A stretch of 64,000 nt of DNA from Acidaminococcus fermentans_A (GTDB lineage Bacteria; Bacillota; Negativicutes; Acidaminococcales; Acidaminococcaceae): contig NZ_JBQOUY010000001.1 of the NCBI RefSeq assembly GCF_052216985.1, positions 62,001 through 126,000 on the forward strand, read 5' to 3'. Below the pieces are notes generated by a model. The model made no database searches. It was not told the DNA's origin and worked only from the letters and a program-made list of their open reading frames with translations. This document shows, in pieces, positions 31,404 to 38,593 of the stretch (its first letter is position 1; every line of letters starts with the position of its first letter). A program made the translations under genes and the position numbers.

Positions 31404-31691
31404 TCACCTCTTGTATCTGATCATGAGGACCTTCCCCGGCTGCAGGGTCCCCGGGTCGGCCACATCATTATCCACCCGGCAACGGTCGATGATGTCCCGG
31501 ATGTCCTCTGAGCTATCCAGCTTGGAGCAGATGTCCCAGAGCGACTGCCCGGGCAGGACCACTCTGGCCACCGTATCGTACTCCGATGCCGGTCTCTCCG
31601 TCTGTGCTGTAAGGGCATCCGCCCCAGGGCTCAGTAGGGTCAGACCTGACACCACCAGCACGACGGCTGCGATTTTATCGGCTGTCCTCAT
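31404..31691 (-). CDS. secreted or membrane-anchored LysM-like protein
   Basis: A 95-residue protein with an N-terminal hydrophobic segment (MRTADKIAAVVLVVSGLTLLSPGADA, a signal peptide or anchor) and a C-terminal LysM-like domain (VARVVLPGQSLWDICSKLDSSEDIRDIIDRC, then PGTLQPGKVLMI). The layout resembles the YneA family of cell-division inhibitors, and LysM parts bind peptidoglycan. Which role it has is unknown. The ATG at 31691 follows AAAGGAG; GTG at 31700 is too close to that site. Confidence 0.75.
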   Translation of the reverse strand: MRTADKIAAVVLVVSGLTLLSPGADALTAQTERPASEYDTVARVVLPGQSLWDICSKLDSSEDIRDIIDRCRVDNDVADPGTLQPGKVLMIRYKR

Positions 31692-31896
31692 CTTGATCAC
31701 TCTCCTTTAGCTCCGGCACGTCTATGTCGTAAAAGCCATCGTCCATCATGTCCTGGACTTTTTGGCGCTTAGCCTGCAGGTCCGTCAGTGTGGATGTCAG
31801 CCCCAGCACGCTTGTACGGGGCAGGTCCCGGACCGCCTCCACCAGATCGTCGACGGCGTCCAAAAAGGCGTCATCGATAAGGTATCGTATCAACAT
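31675..31896 (-). CDS. small acidic phage protein of unknown function
   Basis: A 73-residue acidic protein: MLIRYLIDDAFLDAVDDLVE and a coiled helix (LTDLQAKRQKVQDMMDDGFYDID), ending SDQDEDSR. GGGAGG lies 8 nt before the ATG at 31896, which overlaps the upstream gene's stop (TGATG). A much longer upstream extension is an out-of-frame shadow. Confidence 0.6.
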   Translation of the reverse strand: MLIRYLIDDAFLDAVDDLVEAVRDLPRTSVLGLTSTLTDLQAKRQKVQDMMDDGFYDIDVPELKESDQDEDSR

Positions 31897-32366
31897 CAGC
31901 TCTCCCTCCCTATCAGCCTGGCCAGGGGGATCCCGGTCTTGATCCCGATCCGGATCCATGTGGCCCTGCTTATCTTTTTGTGGCCCTTGACCACGTTTTG
32001 CCAGCCGGTCCGGCAGCGGTAGCCCAGCCAGTAGCCAAAGGCCGCCCGGGTCATGGCCTTGCGTCTCCGGAGCGCCTCCAGCTTGGTTACGGCCGTCCGC
32101 AGCTCTTTTTTGGACAGAGGCCACGGCACCTCCACCGGCTCCCGCAGGAGCGTCATGGGCGGCACCCCCAGTACATCTAAGAGTTTGTCCAGGGCCGCCG
32201 CTGGGATCTTGTGGATGTAGCCCATGATAAACTGCTGCAGGTAGTTTTCCGACATTCCCATCATCCGGCTGGCGGATACGTATGGGAGGCCTTGCTGGGC
32301 CAGGAGCCAGTCGGCGTTGGCCCGGATCCGGTCCCAGCGCTCCAGCTCGTCTGCTCGGTCTGTCAT
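31896..32366 (-). CDS. phage regulator-like protein with two HTH-type segments
   Basis: A 156-residue protein with two similar helical halves: GLPYVSASRMMGMSENYLQQFIMGYIHKIPAAALDKLLDVLGVPPMTLL resembles a Cro/C1-type helix-turn-helix, and residues 95-156 (RRRKAMTRAAFGYWLGYRCRTGWQNVVKGHKKISRATWIRIGIKTGIPLARLI) look like a second. It is expressed early, after the excisionase-like gene, and may regulate middle genes. Function is inferred from fold only. Ribosome site GGAGGTG. Confidence 0.65.
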   Translation of the reverse strand: MTDRADELERWDRIRANADWLLAQQGLPYVSASRMMGMSENYLQQFIMGYIHKIPAAALDKLLDVLGVPPMTLLREPVEVPWPLSKKELRTAVTKLEALRRRKAMTRAAFGYWLGYRCRTGWQNVVKGHKKISRATWIRIGIKTGIPLARLIGRES

Positions 32367-32668
32367 AGGCCCACCTCCACGGCCGCCTGGTTGGCGGCGA
32401 TCACCAGCTGCCGGATCCGTCCCCGGAGCCGCTCGTTTTCGGCCCGCTCCCGGTCCAGGTCCGCTTTGAGCAGTCGGATCTGGCTGGGCCGCACATCCTG
32501 GTCCACCAGGTCAGCGCAGGCCAACACGTCCTTCCGGCTAAAGCGGATGCAGCCGGTGATCTTTTTGAGCCTGGGCAACGATCCGTCAGCCTCCATCTTG
32601 CGGATGGTGTCCACGGACAGCCCCAGGGCCTCAGCGGCCTCTTTGGTGCTGTAAGTCAGTCTCTCCAT
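32363..32668 (-). CDS. HTH_17/excisionase-like DNA-binding protein with coiled coil
   Basis: A 101-residue protein. Residues 4-50 are a MerR/excisionase-type winged helix (YSTKEAAEALGLSVDTIRKMEADGSLPRLKKITGCIRFSRKDVLA), followed by a coiled coil (LLKADLDRERAENERLRGRIRQLVIAANQAA). Located two genes from the Cro-like gene at the start of the early operon, where phages often carry Xis or an accessory regulator. Confidence 0.78.
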   Translation of the reverse strand: MERLTYSTKEAAEALGLSVDTIRKMEADGSLPRLKKITGCIRFSRKDVLACADLVDQDVRPSQIRLLKADLDRERAENERLRGRIRQLVIAANQAAVEVGL

Positions 32669-32695
32669 CTCAAAAGCTCTCCTTTCCCTCGGCCC

Positions 32696-32863
32696 CTACA
32701 GTCTCCTCATGAGCTTCCAGCCGCCCCAGACCTTGACGATCCGGTCGTCCGGCTCATGCCACAGACTGTACGCCCGGGCCGTCTCAGCATCTTTATAGTG
32801 CTTGAAGATGTGCCCATACCAGCAGGCGTTGTAGGCCTTGTAGTCGATGACCTTTCCTGTCAT
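32696..32863 (-). CDS. small phage protein of unknown function
   Basis: A 55-residue basic, aromatic protein (MTGKVIDYKAYNACWYGHIF..., ending KVWGGWKLMRRL). The ATG overlaps the Cro-like gene's stop by 4 nt; only a weak GGGAAG site precedes it, so it is probably coupled. Not recognised. Confidence 0.55.
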   Translation of the reverse strand: MTGKVIDYKAYNACWYGHIFKHYKDAETARAYSLWHEPDDRIVKVWGGWKLMRRL

Positions 32864-33105
32864 GCTTCCCGGCGGTAGTTCCGATTTTCTGAACTCAGCC
32901 GGCAAAAAAAATAGCTCCGGATCTCCCCGTCAGGAATGTGCAGCAGCTTGCAGGCCAGGTCGATTTCCGCCTGGCTGAAGTTGTTGACGTTGTTGAGCCG
33001 GGCAGAAAGCGCCGCAGAGCTCATGCCCATGGCCGCTGCAAAGGCTTCCTGGGTGCCAAAAATCTCTTTGATGCGGCCTTTCAGTTTGCTGTATTCGTAG
33101 GACAT
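32860..33105 (-). CDS. Cro-like repressor (DUF739 type)
   Basis: An 81-residue protein with a helix-turn-helix: YSKLKGRIKEIFGTQEAFAAAMGMSSAALSARLNNVNNFSQAEIDLACKLLHIPDGEIRSYFF, typical of small Cro/DUF739 phage regulators that open the lytic operon. First gene of the leftward operon, reading away from the CI-like repressor. The ATG at 33105 is preferred; a GTG 12 nt upstream sits on the ribosome site. Confidence 0.85.
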   Translation of the reverse strand: MSYEYSKLKGRIKEIFGTQEAFAAAMGMSSAALSARLNNVNNFSQAEIDLACKLLHIPDGEIRSYFFCRLSSENRNYRREA

Positions 33106-33130
33106 ATAGCCTTTCACCCCCTTTCAGCTG

Positions 33131-33225
33131 TTCTGAAATTCTGAACTCATTATACAACAGGATTTTCAGCTATGCAATACTTTTTTCAGAAATTCTGAAA
33201 AAAATTCAGATTTTCATGGTATAAT
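33131..33225. promoter_or_regulatory. divergent lysis-lysogeny promoters with TTCTGAA operators
   Basis: Leftward promoter: TTGCAT (33177-33172), 17-nt spacer, TATAAT (33154-33149). Rightward promoter: extended -10 TGGTATAAT (33217-33225) without a clear -35. Operator-like half-sites TTCTGAA occur at 33131 and 33139 (direct) and as a perfect inverted pair TTTTTTCAGAA-A-TTCTGAAAAAA at 33181-33203, which overlaps the expected upstream region of the rightward promoter. Further partial sites lie at 33164 and 33205. The two HTH proteins encoded on either side are the likely ligands. Confidence 0.82.
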
Positions 33226-33247
33226 AGGAACATGAGAGGTGATGTAT

Positions 33248-33646
33248 ATGAAGAGATCTACCTTTGACCAACGATTTAAAGAGGCTCTGGCAATCCGCCG
33301 GATGACCCAGACCGAGCTCCACGAGCGGACCGGCATCAGCAAAGGCTCCATCAGTACCTATCTTAAAGGCACCTGGAAACCCAAGCAGGACAAAGTGGAC
33401 CTGATCGCCCAGGCGCTCCGTGTGGACCCGGCCTGGCTGATGGGGTACGACGTGCCCATGGATGCCGGGGAGCCTGACTATATAGATGAGGACGAGGAGG
33501 ATAGTCTGGATGACATCATCAGCGCCCTCCGGTCCAACGAGGACCTGCGGCTGCTGGCCCGCAAGGCCATCAAATCCAGCAATCAAAACATTAAAACCGC
33601 CACCAAGGTCTTATCCGCCCTGGACGGCGACGAGAAAGGAGATTGA
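33248..33646 (+). CDS. CI/ImmR-like phage repressor
   Basis: A 132-residue repressor. Residues 5-65 are an HTH_3 domain (FDQRFKEALAIRRMTQTELHERTGISKGSISTYLKGTWKPKQDKVDLIAQALRVDPAWLMGYDVPM); the rest is acidic then helical, with no S24 peptidase domain. Loss of repression therefore probably needs cleavage by the ImmA-like protease encoded next. The ATG at 33248 has AGAGG 8 nt upstream; two earlier starts at 33239 and 33242 overlap the ribosome site. Confidence 0.88.
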   Translation: MKRSTFDQRFKEALAIRRMTQTELHERTGISKGSISTYLKGTWKPKQDKVDLIAQALRVDPAWLMGYDVPMDAGEPDYIDEDEEDSLDDIISALRSNEDLRLLARKAIKSSNQNIKTATKVLSALDGDEKGD

Positions 33647-33649
33647 CCG

Positions 33650-34465
33650 ATGGATCTAGACATCAAGCACCACTGTACGGAGGCCGCTATGGATACGTTG
33701 GCAGACCTGGGGATCACAGCCTTCCCCGTCTGCCTGCCGGACCTGGTCAGCCGGGTCCGGCACTCCATGGGGGTCCGGGTCTGCACCTACAGCAGGCTGG
33801 CCCAGCGTGCTGGCGTGGCTCCGGAGCAGCTCTCCCTGCGGCTCAACTCCGCAGACGCCGCCACGCTCCAGCTGAGCGGCCGCACGGTCGTGGCTTACAA
33901 CGACTCCCAGGGGATTGTCCCGGGACGTAAGCGCTTTACGCTGGCACACGAGCTGGGGCACATCACTTTGGGACATTTTGATCAAGAGGCGTACTACCGG
34001 GAGCAGGGGCTGCTGACCCCTCCTGATGTGCAGCTTGAGATGGAGCGGGAGGCCGACTACTTTGCCAGTGTCTTTTTGGCCCCGCTGGAGGTGGCCATGG
34101 CCATCATTTGGCCCTACCGGATCAGTGTCTACAGTCTGTTTGCCCTGCTTCGGAGCGCCTTCCGGCTCAGTAAGGAGGCGGCCTACTACCGCTCCCGGGA
34201 GATCCTGGGCCGTGCCTCCCTGCTCCTGGCGCAGCCGGAGAGGGCAGAAAATTTTGATTCTTACGTCAATCACATCCGCGATCTCTATGATCAGCATGCC
34301 ATGGACATCCTGACTGACCAGTACCGGCACGAGTACGATCAGACACAGACCCGCATCTGGGAGGCCAGAGGGGGCAAGGCTTATCTGCCCGTGCGTATGC
34401 TTGATCCTATGCGGCTGCAGGAGCCTTTGCGCCAGATGCAAAAGCTTTTCAAATATCATCAATAG
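33650..34465 (+). CDS. ImmA/IrrE-family metallopeptidase
   Basis: A 271-residue protein with the zinc protease motif RFTLAHELGHITLGH near residue 105 and a downstream EREADYFASVFLAPLEVA helix giving the third ligand, as in ImmA of ICEBs1. The C-terminal 120 residues are helical and unassigned. It lies 3 nt after the repressor gene, the typical ImmR-ImmA pair, so it likely cleaves the repressor on SOS or another signal. AAAGGAG before the ATG. Confidence 0.92.
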   Translation: MDLDIKHHCTEAAMDTLADLGITAFPVCLPDLVSRVRHSMGVRVCTYSRLAQRAGVAPEQLSLRLNSADAATLQLSGRTVVAYNDSQGIVPGRKRFTLAHELGHITLGHFDQEAYYREQGLLTPPDVQLEMEREADYFASVFLAPLEVAMAIIWPYRISVYSLFALLRSAFRLSKEAAYYRSREILGRASLLLAQPERAENFDSYVNHIRDLYDQHAMDILTDQYRHEYDQTQTRIWEARGGKAYLPVRMLDPMRLQEPLRQMQKLFKYHQ

Positions 34466-34474
34466 GAGGAGATT

Positions 34475-35032
34475 ATGATGACGAATACGATCAAAAAGGG
34501 ACTGCTGGTGGCTATGGCCATCCTGATGCTGGTGGCCGCAGGCTGTGGGGACGATGACAAAAAGGCATCCGCCCCCGCCAAGCAGCCCAATGTGGTGACC
34601 GCAGAGGCCGGCACCCCGGAGGCCAAGATCCAGTCCAGCATAGCGGACGCCGTCAAGAGCTTTAAGGTGGATACAGCAGCCGTCTACCTGGAGCGTATCG
34701 AGATCAACAAAATCGACGACACCAAGTACAACGTCAACGTATGGGCCAAGTACACCGACGCCCCTACCGCGGGCCTGGCGGTAAAGGCTATGAAGCTCAA
34801 GGCCATCCCGGTCTTTGCCGGAGCCTTTAAGAGCGGCCAGCCTGTGGAGCGCGTGGCCTTTATCGTCAACGGCACCCTGGTCAACAAAAACAGCGGTAAG
34901 GAGTCCGAGGCCAAGATATTCCAGGAGGAGCTCCGGGCGGCCAAGGCTAAGGGTATCGACTGGAGCCAGCCGGAAAGTATTGATCCGGACTCCTTTGGTA
35001 AGCCCTGGATCCACCAGGCGTATCGTAACTAA
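34475..35032 (+). CDS. prophage-encoded lipoprotein (lysogenic conversion candidate)
   Basis: A 185-residue lipoprotein: signal peptide KKGLLVAMAILMLVAAGCGDD with the lipobox LVAAGC, acidic linker (GDDDKKASAPAKQ), then a mature domain with AKIQSSIADAVKSFKVDTAAVYLERIEINKIDDTKYNVNVWAKY. Located in the rightward, lysogen-expressed operon behind repressor and protease, the usual place of superinfection-exclusion or fitness genes. Function not recognised. GGAGGAG precedes the ATG. Confidence 0.82.
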   Translation: MMTNTIKKGLLVAMAILMLVAAGCGDDDKKASAPAKQPNVVTAEAGTPEAKIQSSIADAVKSFKVDTAAVYLERIEINKIDDTKYNVNVWAKYTDAPTAGLAVKAMKLKAIPVFAGAFKSGQPVERVAFIVNGTLVNKNSGKESEAKIFQEELRAAKAKGIDWSQPESIDPDSFGKPWIHQAYRN

Positions 35033-35067
35033 ATCAATTAAAATCATTTGATGATCATTTGATTTGT

Positions 35068-35121
35068 GAGTTAAATCGCGTTAAATCGAGTTAAAATGCG
35101 AGTTTTATCGAGTTAAAATCG
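35068..35121. repeat. helically phased GAGTTAAATCG-like repeats, putative integrase arm sites
   Basis: Five related copies begin at about 35068, 35079, 35088, 35100 and 35110 (consensus GAGTTAAAATCG, with one copy reading GAGTTTTATCG). The 10 to 12 bp spacing is close to one helical turn. They lie just upstream of the integrase gene in AT-rich DNA, preceded by a doubled ATCATTTGAT, and may be integrase or excisionase arm sites. Confidence 0.55.
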
Positions 35122-35131
35122 TTTGAAACAT

Positions 35132-35167
35132 AAAAAAAAACCTCACGGCAACGTGACTGCCGTGAGG
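35132..35167 (-). terminator. leftward intrinsic terminator between lipoprotein and integrase
   Basis: CCTCACGGCA (35141-35150) and TGCCGTGAGG (35158-35167) form a perfect 10-bp stem around a 7-nt loop; on the minus strand nine T follow. It stops transcription coming from the right (host side) before it could run antisense into the lysogeny genes. On the plus strand no T-run follows. Confidence 0.75.
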
Positions 35168-35190
35168 GCTCTGCAAAACCTTACCCACTA

Positions 35191-35251
35191 CCAGGGAGGC
35201 TGCACCTATATTGTATCACAGCCTCCCCTGGATTGACCAGCAAGGAGGCTG
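35191..35251 (+). promoter_or_regulatory. integrase leader with alternative base pairing to the ribosome site
   Basis: CAGCCTCC at 35219-35226 can pair with GGAGGCTG at 35195-35202 (part of a 12-bp stem with one bulge) or with the identical GGAGGCTG at 35244-35251, which is the integrase ribosome binding site. One pairing frees and the other hides the site. Confidence 0.5.
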
Positions 35252-35256
35252 ATTGT

Positions 35257-36324
35257 ATGGATTATCATTTTAGCTACCGGACCAAAAACGGCAGCGTCTG
35301 CCTGATCTTGTCCTACAAGGTCGGCAAAAAATGGCGGCAAAAGACCCGTCAGGGCTTTAAGACCCAGAGAGAGGCCCGCCAGCATCAGGATGAGCTCCTG
35401 GAGGAGGTCAAAAAGACCGAGGGGCTGACCACGGATCCAACTCTACAGGACATCACTTTGAGGCAGTTTTGGGCGCTTTTTGCCAGGGATAAAAAGCGGG
35501 AGCTCTCCTGGAGCACCCTCAACGCATACCGCCACGGGCTGGATCTCTTTGGTGCTCTCTTGGATACACCGGTCCGGGAGCTGACTACCGCTGCCGTCGT
35601 CAACGCCCTCCAAGTGCCGGACCGGGCTCCTGCTACGCTCAACCTTGCCCTGGCGGCCCTCAAGACCGTCCTGGAGCACGCCCGCACCGTCTATAAGCTG
35701 ATCCGCGTCAATCCCGCCCGGGAGGTGCGGAGTCTAAAGGCTAAGAAAAAGCACGCCATCCGGGCTTTTACGCGGCAGGAGGTTGATCAGCTGCTCACCC
35801 GGCTCAAGCCCCGCCCCTACTCCTGGCTCCTGTGCTTTTTGGCTGTCCGGACCGGGATGCGCCGGGGAGAGATACTTGGGCTTACCTGGGACGACGTGGA
35901 CTGGACCCGGGGTACTCTTACGGTTAATAAGCAGTGGGCCAAAGCTCCCCAGGGCGGGTTTGCTTTTAAAACCTGCAAAACCCGCAACAGCTATAGGACC
36001 ATCCACGCCTCCGCTGCCGTCCTCCAGGCTCTGACCAGATGGCGGCAGGAGCACCCTCTCTCCTTTGACGGTCGGATTCTGGGCGGCACCAGCACCTACA
36101 GTCTGATCTACTATACCAGCTACTACATCCGGGTCCACTATCCTGGCAGGTCCATCCACTCCCTCCGCCACACCTTTGCCACCCTTCTGCTCCAGGAGAC
36201 CGGCGACGTCAACCTGGTGGCGGCCGTCCTGGGTGACACCGTGGCCACCGTGTCCAACATCTACCTGGACTACACCCAGGACGTGCGGGACCGGGCGGCA
36301 GATGGCATCGAAGCCATTTTTTAA
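35257..36324 (+). CDS. int: tyrosine-recombinase phage integrase
   Basis: A 355-residue tyrosine recombinase. The N-terminal arm-binding domain has YRTKNGSVCLILSYKVGKKWRQKTRQGFKTQREARQHQ. The core-binding domain follows (LRQFWALFARDKKRELSWSTLNAYRHG). The catalytic part has RTGMRRGEILGLTWDD (first Arg), HSLRHTFATLLLQ (His-x-x-Arg) and GDTVATVSNIYLDYTQ with the nucleophile Tyr. All key residues are present. The ATG at 35257 follows AAGGAGG at 8 nt; an upstream TTG frame lacks one. It marks the right prophage end. Confidence 0.95.
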   Translation: MDYHFSYRTKNGSVCLILSYKVGKKWRQKTRQGFKTQREARQHQDELLEEVKKTEGLTTDPTLQDITLRQFWALFARDKKRELSWSTLNAYRHGLDLFGALLDTPVRELTTAAVVNALQVPDRAPATLNLALAALKTVLEHARTVYKLIRVNPAREVRSLKAKKKHAIRAFTRQEVDQLLTRLKPRPYSWLLCFLAVRTGMRRGEILGLTWDDVDWTRGTLTVNKQWAKAPQGGFAFKTCKTRNSYRTIHASAAVLQALTRWRQEHPLSFDGRILGGTSTYSLIYYTSYYIRVHYPGRSIHSLRHTFATLLLQETGDVNLVAAVLGDTVATVSNIYLDYTQDVRDRAADGIEAIF

Positions 36325-36359
36325 TTTTTGCCGTATTTTTGCCGTCTTACACAAAAACG

Positions 36360-36382
36360 GCTTAAAACCTAGAGTTTTAAGC
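36360..36382. other. inverted repeat near right prophage boundary (possible attachment region)
   Basis: GCTTAAAAC, 5-nt spacer, GTTTTAAGC. It lies 36 bp after the integrase stop in AT-rich DNA that separates the prophage from the host RNase HI gene. It may be an int terminator or the integrase core site. The matching left end is outside the window, so the attachment site cannot be defined. Confidence 0.4.
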
Positions 36383-36473
36383 TATTTACTCACAATAGTT
36401 TATTATACGATAAAAATATCGAAAAAGAAAGAGGGATGACGCTGCACGCTGCGCTCCCCCTCGTTCCCTGCCG

Positions 36474-37169
36474 TTATTTGGCTTTCAAGGCTTCCTGTTT
36501 GGCCAGTTCATCGCACCGCTCATTCAAAGAGATCCCCACATGACCTTTGACCCAGTGGAAGGTGACGGTATGGCTGCCATACAATCGATCCAGTTCCATC
36601 CAAAGTCCCTGGTTCAGCACCGGATTCCCGTCTGCCTTTTTCCAGCCTCTGCGTTTCCAGCCGGCTACCCACTGGGTGATCCCGTTCTTGAGATACTGGC
36701 TGTCCGTGTAGAGAGCCACCCGGGCTCCTTCCGGAGCAAAGGCCAGGGCCTCAATGGCAGCCGTCAGTTCCATCCGGTTGTTGGTGGTGGAGGGTTCCCC
36801 GCCGGACCGTTCTGTCACTTCCCCAGTGGCCGTCTTTTCCGCCACGAAAGCCCATCCCCCCGGTCCATCTGGGTTCCGCAGGCAGGATCCATCCGTATAG
36901 ATCACATAATCTTCCTCTTCCAGGTTCCCTTCCTGGGCGGCCTGTTCCCTGGCTGCCTTCTTTCCTGCTGCCGTCCCGGGACAAGGGACAGTTGGCTTAT
37001 TTCCGGCTGCATCATCGCCCTGGAGCCAGGCTTCTGCTTCCTCCTGGCTGGCGAATCCCTTGAAACGGGCTCCGGGAAATCCTGTCACCTGCTCCTGGCA
37101 TTCTGCCCAGGTGCCGAACAAGCCGATTTTCCGTCCTTTGCGTACTGCGTAGCTTTTCTTTGCTGCCAT
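36474..37169 (-). CDS. rnhA: ribonuclease HI with N-terminal hybrid-binding domain
   Basis: A 231-residue enzyme that cuts RNA in RNA-DNA hybrids. Residues 4-50 are a caulimovirus-type hybrid-binding domain (YAVRKGRKIGLFGTWAECQEQVTGFPGARFKGFASQEEAEAWLQG). The RNase H domain has all acidic residues: YTDGS, NNRMELTAAIEAL, LYTDSQYL and KGHVGISLNERCDELA. The ATG at 37169 has AGGAGG 9 nt upstream; a longer frame has no ribosome site. First host gene beyond the prophage. Confidence 0.95.
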   Translation of the reverse strand: MAAKKSYAVRKGRKIGLFGTWAECQEQVTGFPGARFKGFASQEEAEAWLQGDDAAGNKPTVPCPGTAAGKKAAREQAAQEGNLEEEDYVIYTDGSCLRNPDGPGGWAFVAEKTATGEVTERSGGEPSTTNNRMELTAAIEALAFAPEGARVALYTDSQYLKNGITQWVAGWKRRGWKKADGNPVLNQGLWMELDRLYGSHTVTFHWVKGHVGISLNERCDELAKQEALKAK

Positions 37170-37267
37170 CTGACTGTGCCTCCTGCTTATCTTTCCTTCT
37201 GGAAATATTGTATCATAGGATGAACAAATCCGTACAGGTGTTTTCCTCTGAGCATTTTTGCAGTCTG

Positions 37268-37276
37268 TGGTATAAT
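37268..37276 (+). promoter_or_regulatory. extended -10 promoter for crcB and pseudouridine synthase
   Basis: TGGTATAAT lies 34 bp before the crcB start. No good -35 hexamer lies at the usual distance. No fluoride riboswitch was recognised in this short leader. Confidence 0.6.
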
Positions 37277-37310
37277 ACTTCCTAGTCCTATTGATAAAGG
37301 GGTCTTTTCT

Positions 37311-37670
37311 ATGACAGAATGTTTGATTGTAGGCTTGGGAGGATTCATCGGGTCCGTCTGCCGGTATCTGATCGGCCTGGTCCCCCTGGAACACAGCAGC
37401 GGGTTCCCTCTCAAGACCTTTTCCATCAATATCATCGGTGCCTTCCTCATCGGCCTGGTGGCAGCCCTGGCTGCCCGGAACAGCCTCCATCCCCGGCTGG
37501 CCCTGTTCCTGAAGGTGGGCATCTGCGGCGGGTTCACTACCTTTTCTTCTTTTGCCTTGGAAAGCCAGCAGCTGGTGGATAAAGGAGCCCCGGTGACGGC
37601 GGCCCTGTACATGGTCCTGAGCCTGTTCTTCGGAGTCCTGGCTGCAGTCCTGGGCCAGAAGGTGATTTGA
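37311..37670 (+). CDS. crcB: fluoride channel CrcB/FluC
   Basis: A 119-residue four-span membrane protein that exports fluoride as an antiparallel dimer. Family marks are GGFIGSVCRYLIG in the first helix, the SINIIGAFLIGLV helix with the conserved Asn, and GGFTTFSSFALES with the fluoride-binding Thr/Ser/Phe track. Length is complete. Its TGA overlaps the ATG of the next gene (TGATG), coupling the two. Confidence 0.95.
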   Translation: MTECLIVGLGGFIGSVCRYLIGLVPLEHSSGFPLKTFSINIIGAFLIGLVAALAARNSLHPRLALFLKVGICGGFTTFSSFALESQQLVDKGAPVTAALYMVLSLFFGVLAAVLGQKVI

Positions 37671-38548
37671 TGGAACTCCAGCTGCCCCTTACAGAACGGC
37701 CCCAGCGGCTGAAGACTTTCCTCCAGAGCCGGGGCCTTTCCGGCACCTACTGGAAAAAGCTGAAAGCAGCCGGTGCCCTCCAGGTGAATGGAGAAACCGT
37801 CCAACAAGACCTGCTGCTCCAGCCCGGGTCCCGGATCCGCTGGGACTTCCTTCCGGAAGCCTGCACCCTGGAACCGGAAGAAAAGCTGCCTGCCATCTTG
37901 GAAGAAACGGAACTCTACTTGGCGGTGGACAAGCCGGCGGGTCTGGTGACCCACAATGCGGGAGCTGAACGGACCCCGGCTCTGAGCCGGCAGGTGGCCT
38001 GGTATTTCCGGCAGCAGGGGATCCCCAGTGCGGTCCATCCCGTTTCCCGGTTGGATCGGGAGACATCCGGAGTGGTCCTGTTCGCCAAGAATGCCTGTCT
38101 CCACCATATGCTGGCCCAAAGGAAGCTGGAAAAGACCTATCTGGGGATCACCCTGGGAGCCTGGAAAGAAAGTACCGGGCTCCTGGATGGGCCCATCGCC
38201 CGAAAACCCGGTTCCATCGTAGAACGGCAAGTCGCTCCCGGGGGGCTCCCGGCCAGGACCCGGTATCAGGTCCTGGCCGAAGAAGACGGTCTTTCCCTGG
38301 TCCTGTTCCGGCTGGAAACAGGCCGCACCCACCAGATCCGGGTCCATGCAGTGGCCGCCGGCCATCCCCTATTGGGGGACACCCTCTATGGGGCCCCCGG
38401 CGCACCGGGACGCCATTACCTCCATGCCTGGAAGATCCGGTTCCGAGAACCTTTCACGGAAAAAGAGGCAGAAATCACCGCTCCCCTCCCCCAGGATTTC
38501 CAGAGGGCTTGGGGGTGTCGTTCCAACATTCTCCCCATGTTGGGATGA
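37670..38548 (+). CDS. RluA-family pseudouridine synthase
   Basis: A 292-residue RNA pseudouridine synthase of the RluA family. An N-terminal S4-like domain (SGTYWKKLKAAGALQVNGETVQQDLLLQPGSRI) precedes the catalytic domain with VDKPAGLVTH, HPVSRLDRETSGVVLFAKN (catalytic Asp in RLDRETSG) and LETGRTHQIRVHAVAAGHPLLGDTLYG. The position modified cannot be told from sequence. Translationally coupled to crcB. The ATG at 37670 overlaps the stop; an in-frame TTG one codon up is unlikely. Confidence 0.93.
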   Translation: MELQLPLTERPQRLKTFLQSRGLSGTYWKKLKAAGALQVNGETVQQDLLLQPGSRIRWDFLPEACTLEPEEKLPAILEETELYLAVDKPAGLVTHNAGAERTPALSRQVAWYFRQQGIPSAVHPVSRLDRETSGVVLFAKNACLHHMLAQRKLEKTYLGITLGAWKESTGLLDGPIARKPGSIVERQVAPGGLPARTRYQVLAEEDGLSLVLFRLETGRTHQIRVHAVAAGHPLLGDTLYGAPGAPGRHYLHAWKIRFREPFTEKEAEITAPLPQDFQRAWGCRSNILPMLG

Positions 38549-38552
38549 GATA

Positions 38553-38561
38553 TGATATAAT
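38553..38561 (+). promoter_or_regulatory. extended -10 promoter for fructose-bisphosphate aldolase
   Basis: TGATATAAT, 32 bp before the aldolase ATG, with AAGGAGG in between. No clear -35 box. Confidence 0.6.
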
Positions 38562-38593
38562 GAAGAGCAAGAGAAATTCAAGGAGGTTTCAAC

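Noticed and set aside
35132..35167. The hairpin after the lipoprotein gene as its own rightward terminator
   Set aside because: The T-run is on the minus strand only, so it should stop leftward transcription; the rightward lysogeny transcript may read through into integrase.
1..36324. Endolysin, holin and tail fibre genes in the prophage
   Set aside because: None was recognised. The LysM-like protein at 31.4 kb is early, small and lacks a catalytic domain. These genes are expected left of the window.
37170..37310. A fluoride riboswitch upstream of crcB
   Set aside because: The conserved crcB-motif bases could not be found in the 140-bp gap, and the leader after the -10 box is too short.
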